64,000 bases of DNA, from NCBI RefSeq assembly GCF_000422965.1, contig NZ_AUHB01000010.1, positions 55,905-119,904 of the forward strand, written 5' to 3'. This stretch comes from Pleomorphomonas oryzae DSM 16300 (lineage in GTDB: Bacteria; Pseudomonadota; Alphaproteobacteria; Rhizobiales; Pleomorphomonadaceae). Below, one piece after another: positions 60,480 to 64,000 of the stretch. Made by a program: the position numbers and the translations under genes. Positions within the stretch are counted from its first letter, which is position 1; every line of letters starts with the position of its first letter. The notes under the pieces are model-generated. The model was given only the letters and a program-made list of their open reading frames with translations. It searched no databases and was not told the origin of the DNA.

Positions 60480-61190
60480 ATGGACAACGCCGAACCGCCT
60501 CGGGACCCCAGCGCCATGTCGCGCAGCGCGGCCATCGCCTATGCCATCGGCCTGCCGCTGGCGCTCCTTGTGCTGATTTTCCTGCCGGCCGGCAGCATCG
60601 CCTGGGTGCCGGGCTGGATCTTCATTGCCGTTCTGGTCTTGGCGTTCGGTGCCTCGGCTCTCGTGCTCGCCCGGGTCAACCCGATCATCTTTCGGGCGCG
60701 CAGCCGCTTCCAGAGAGGCACCAAGGCCTGGGACAGGGCGCTGCTCGCCGCCATTCTGCCGGCCATGGTGGCGATCCTGCCGGTCGCGGCGCTCGACACC
60801 GGGCGGTTCCACTGGCTGCCGCTGCCGCTCTCAGCCGTTGTCCTGGGCTATGCCGCCTTGCTCGGGGGCATAGCGGTGACGGCCTGGGCGCAGGCCGTCA
60901 ACCCGTTCTTCGAGCCGGGCTTCCGCATCCAGTCCGAGCGGCATCAGCACGTGATCGACGGAGGCCCCTACCGCTTCGTGCGTCACCCCGGCTACATCGC
61001 CGCCATTGTGATGTTCTTCGGCATGGCGCTGGCCCTCGGCTCGGTCCTGGCGCTGCTGCCCGCCGTGCTGGCGTCCGCGCTGCTCGCCCTCCGCACCTCC
61101 TGGGAAGACCGCCTGCTGCAGGCTGAGCTCCCCGGTTATGACGATTATGCTCGTCGGGTACGATGGAGATTGGTCCCTGGCCTATGGTGA
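60480..61190 (+). CDS. ICMT/PEMT-type membrane methyltransferase
   Basis: A 236-residue membrane protein with about five helices. The C-terminal signature YRFVRHPGYIAAIVMFFGMALALGS and the final WEDRLLQAELPGYDDYARRVRWRLVPGLW are typical of isoprenylcysteine-carboxyl-methyltransferase-like proteins. Bacterial members methylate lipids or small thiols. ATG at 60480 has AAAGGGGGAA upstream; an in-frame start 32 codons earlier is rejected. Confidence 0.85.
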   Translation: MDNAEPPRDPSAMSRSAAIAYAIGLPLALLVLIFLPAGSIAWVPGWIFIAVLVLAFGASALVLARVNPIIFRARSRFQRGTKAWDRALLAAILPAMVAILPVAALDTGRFHWLPLPLSAVVLGYAALLGGIAVTAWAQAVNPFFEPGFRIQSERHQHVIDGGPYRFVRHPGYIAAIVMFFGMALALGSVLALLPAVLASALLALRTSWEDRLLQAELPGYDDYARRVRWRLVPGLW

Positions 61191-61203
61191 CAGCCGCCCC
61201 TGT

Positions 61204-61959
61204 TTACCCGCCAGCCTTCTTGAAGGCAGCCTTCAGGCCAGCGATGAACTCGAAGTAGGGCCCGGGACCGCTGGAAATGCGGGCAACACCCGTCGACGCG
61301 AGCTCCGATACCGAGGGCGCGGCGCCGGTCCGCATCACATTGACCGGTAGATCGACGCCGTCGCAGACACGCGCGATCAGGCCGAGATCGGTCAAGCCGG
61401 GAACGAAGAAGCCGGAGGCGCCTGCCTCCGCATAAGCCTTAGCCCGCGCAATCGCCGCATCGACAAGCCCGGCTTGCCGGCTTACGTCCCTCTCCTGAAG
61501 AAACAGGTCGGTGCGCGCATTGATGAACAGGTTGGGGGCGGCTGTGCGGATCGCCGAGATACGGTCGCATTGAGCGGATATGGCATAAAGGCCCGTGCCG
61601 CCGACCACCTGGTCTTCGAAGTTGATGCCGATGGCGCCCGCCGATGCCAGCTTCGACGTATTCTCGGCCAGCCCATCAAGGCTGTCGGCATATCCGCCCT
61701 CAAAGTCGACCGTGACCGGCAGGTCCACCGCCCGGCAAATTCGATCAACGACGGCCAACACCAGCTCGAAAGGTATGTTCTGGCCGTCCTCATAGCCATG
61801 AGCCAGCGCCATCGACATCGAACCCGTGGCGATGGCCGGCGCGCCGGCGTCGGCAATGGCCTTGGCCCCTCCGGCGTCCCAGATGTTGTAGAGAAACAGC
61901 GGATTACCCGGTTGGTGAAGGGACGCAAACAGTCTGGCTTTATCGATCTGAGATGACAT
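61204..61959 (-). CDS. Isocitrate lyase/PEP mutase family protein
   Basis: A 251-residue TIM-barrel protein of the ICL/PEP-mutase superfamily. YNIWDAGGAKAIADAGAPAIATGS opens the barrel, VDFEGGYAD follows, and INFEDQ and FINARTDLFL supply metal and substrate residues. The catalytic K-K-C-G-H loop of isocitrate lyase is absent, so it is not a true isocitrate lyase. It may cleave or rearrange another 2- or 3-carbon oxo-acid. ATG at 61959 has AAAGGA upstream. It converges on the methyltransferase gene. Confidence 0.85.
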   Translation of the reverse strand: MSSQIDKARLFASLHQPGNPLFLYNIWDAGGAKAIADAGAPAIATGSMSMALAHGYEDGQNIPFELVLAVVDRICRAVDLPVTVDFEGGYADSLDGLAENTSKLASAGAIGINFEDQVVGGTGLYAISAQCDRISAIRTAAPNLFINARTDLFLQERDVSRQAGLVDAAIARAKAYAEAGASGFFVPGLTDLGLIARVCDGVDLPVNVMRTGAAPSVSELASTGVARISSGPGPYFEFIAGLKAAFKKAGG

Positions 61960-62149
61960 GCTTTTTCCTTTCACGAAATTGCCGTTTGATCTCGCTCAGT
62001 CGCGCCATAGGCCGCCGTAGCTCTTCAGCAACCCATTGGAATTGAACCGCCAAAGCGATTGCAGCAAAAGGATAGCGCCGGTTGCGTCCGGATTGCGTCA
62101 GCACAAAAAGATAAGGCATTCCGGTGAACCCGTTTTCACCGGAAATACT

Positions 62150-62782
62150 CTACCGCAGGAAGATCGCCTTGGCCGCCGCCTTGACGATCTTCGCCAGCTC
62201 GACCGGATCGGTGGAGATCATTCGCCGGTGGTGCGGCGCCGCCATGGCCAGCGTGATGGAGCTCATCAACAGCGAGAAGAAGACGCTTGGCGCCACGTCG
62301 GCGATCACCTTCTCGCGGATGCCTTCCTCGATCAGCGGCATGGCGTCCTGTCCGAACGGTCCGATCAGTCGATCGATCAGCATGTCCATGCGTTCGCCGG
62401 GGATCGACGCCTCCTGAAGCAGGAGGCCCGGAAACACCGGCAGGTCGATGGCCACATCAACGACCACCTCGATGAACAGCTCGAGCCGCTGCCGCACGCC
62501 CATGCCCGTGTCGTCCTTGATGGCCCGGAGCGCGGCGTTGCGGCTTTCATGGGCGGCGGCGAGATCGATCATCGCCGACCACAGCCCCGCCTTGGAGCCG
62601 AACAGCCGGTTGATCAGCGCCATGTCGACGCCGGCCTCGTCAGCCACCGCCCTGAGCGACGTGCCGTCATACCCCTTGCGGGAAAACTGGTGCATTGCCG
62701 CCCTGAGCAGCGCCGTCCGTCCCGATTCCGCCGTCTTGGGCCGCCTGCCGGTCCGGCGTCGCGCACCACTCTCCCCGTCCAT
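62150..62782 (-). CDS. TetR-family transcriptional regulator
   Basis: A 210-residue TetR regulator with HTH FSRKGYDGTSLRAVADEAGVDMALINRLFGSKAGLWSAM at about residues 33-71. ATG at 62782 follows a purine-rich GGAGGAAGGG. It is divergent from the CUT2 ATPase gene, 175 bp apart, and may bind the palindrome between them. Confidence 0.9.
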   Translation of the reverse strand: MDGESGARRRTGRRPKTAESGRTALLRAAMHQFSRKGYDGTSLRAVADEAGVDMALINRLFGSKAGLWSAMIDLAAAHESRNAALRAIKDDTGMGVRQRLELFIEVVVDVAIDLPVFPGLLLQEASIPGERMDMLIDRLIGPFGQDAMPLIEEGIREKVIADVAPSVFFSLLMSSITLAMAAPHHRRMISTDPVELAKIVKAAAKAIFLR

Positions 62783-62869
62783 TCCCAGCCCTTCCTCCAA
62801 CGCACACCCCCATATTTACAGCCGGATCGGCCGATGGGTCGTCCCGCAAAGCTACCTATCACTTCGCCA

Positions 62870-62898
62870 TTGACGGTGAAATCGGTCACCCGTATTAA
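62870..62898 (+). promoter_or_regulatory. Promoter of the right-end CUT2 operon
   Basis: TTGACG (62870-62875), a 17-base spacer and TATTAA (62893-62898) make one of the best promoters in the window, 59 bp before the ATPase ATG. Confidence 0.7.
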
Positions 62899-62916
62899 GT
62901 CATCAACTGATGACTT
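62897..62916. promoter_or_regulatory. 20-bp perfect palindrome at the promoter start
   Basis: AAGTCATCA-AC-TGATGACTT overlaps the last two bases of the -10 and the transcription start. It is followed by TTTTT, so in RNA it would also look like a small terminator. A regulator-binding site is favoured because it sits on the promoter. Confidence 0.7.
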
Positions 62917-62957
62917 TTTTACCGGACGTGGGAGCGTCCAGTCTCGGGAGGATAACC

Positions 62958-64000
<1,043 letters not shown>

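Overview
The window looks like a stretch of chromosome from a high-GC alphaproteobacterium of the order Hyphomicrobiales (Rhizobiales). The evidence is the trxB - LsrB/VtlR-type LysR - structured sRNA arrangement at the left end, a DUF1217 protein, DUF3563 micro-genes, the ilvE / MarR / PetR-type regulator / kinase block, many periplasmic-binding-protein ABC operons, and short palindromic repeats of the rhizobial kind. The genus cannot be fixed from sequence reading alone. I saw no tRNA, rRNA, CRISPR array, transposase or integrase.

Layout. (1) 1-3.6 kb: the end of trxB, a LysR regulator, a candidate AbcR-family (alpha-r15) sRNA with a strong terminator, an XRE/MmyB-like regulator and two small enzyme-like proteins. 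(2) 3.6-10.7 kb: a LacI regulator, two perfect LacI-type operators, and a CUT1 sugar ABC operon (binding protein, two permeases, no ATPase) ending in a GH31 glycosidase with a PA14-like insert. (3) 10.7-15.1 kb: a polar amino-acid ABC operon read leftwards, closing with RidA and an IclR regulator. (4) 15.3-23.8 kb: a six-repeat DUF1217 protein, a chemoreceptor, aspartate aminotransferase, a MarR-GNAT fusion, small envelope proteins and an HdeA-like protein. (5) 23.9-30.0 kb: three near-identical cassettes of about 365 bp, each carrying a 51-52-residue DUF3563 gene with its own leader and terminator. They lie around a LysR / Fe-S flavin oxidoreductase pair and an AT-rich patch. (6) 30.2-40.7 kb: drug-export and regulator modules: paired SMR genes with MarR, an MFS exporter with a methyltransferase and LysR, and TetR with an RND pump and adaptor. 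(7) 40.8-49.1 kb: a low-GC Clp-fold protease with a small overlapping upstream gene, a thioesterase-like protein, a quinone-reductase/TetR pair, a membrane-anchored CrtI-like oxidoreductase opposite TetR, and a low-GC glycosyltransferase. (8) 49.2-53.2 kb: ilvE, MarR and a two-component pair. (9) 53.2-61.2 kb: a SorC-regulated CUT2 sugar operon with an aldolase, ROK kinase, P-loop kinase and a membrane methyltransferase. (10) 61.2-64.0 kb: a PEP-mutase-family enzyme, a TetR regulator and the start of a second CUT2 ATPase gene that runs off the window.

How it works together. Most blocks are one regulator plus a divergent or downstream transport/catabolic operon, and palindromic operators are visible next to many regulators. 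All three complete ABC operons have a strong hairpin between the binding-protein gene and the next permease gene, which suggests shared control of binding-protein excess. The least explained signals are the triplicated DUF3563 cassettes with their highly conserved non-coding leaders, the Clp-fold protease/small-ORF pair, and the membrane-fused CrtI-like enzyme with two perfect operators.
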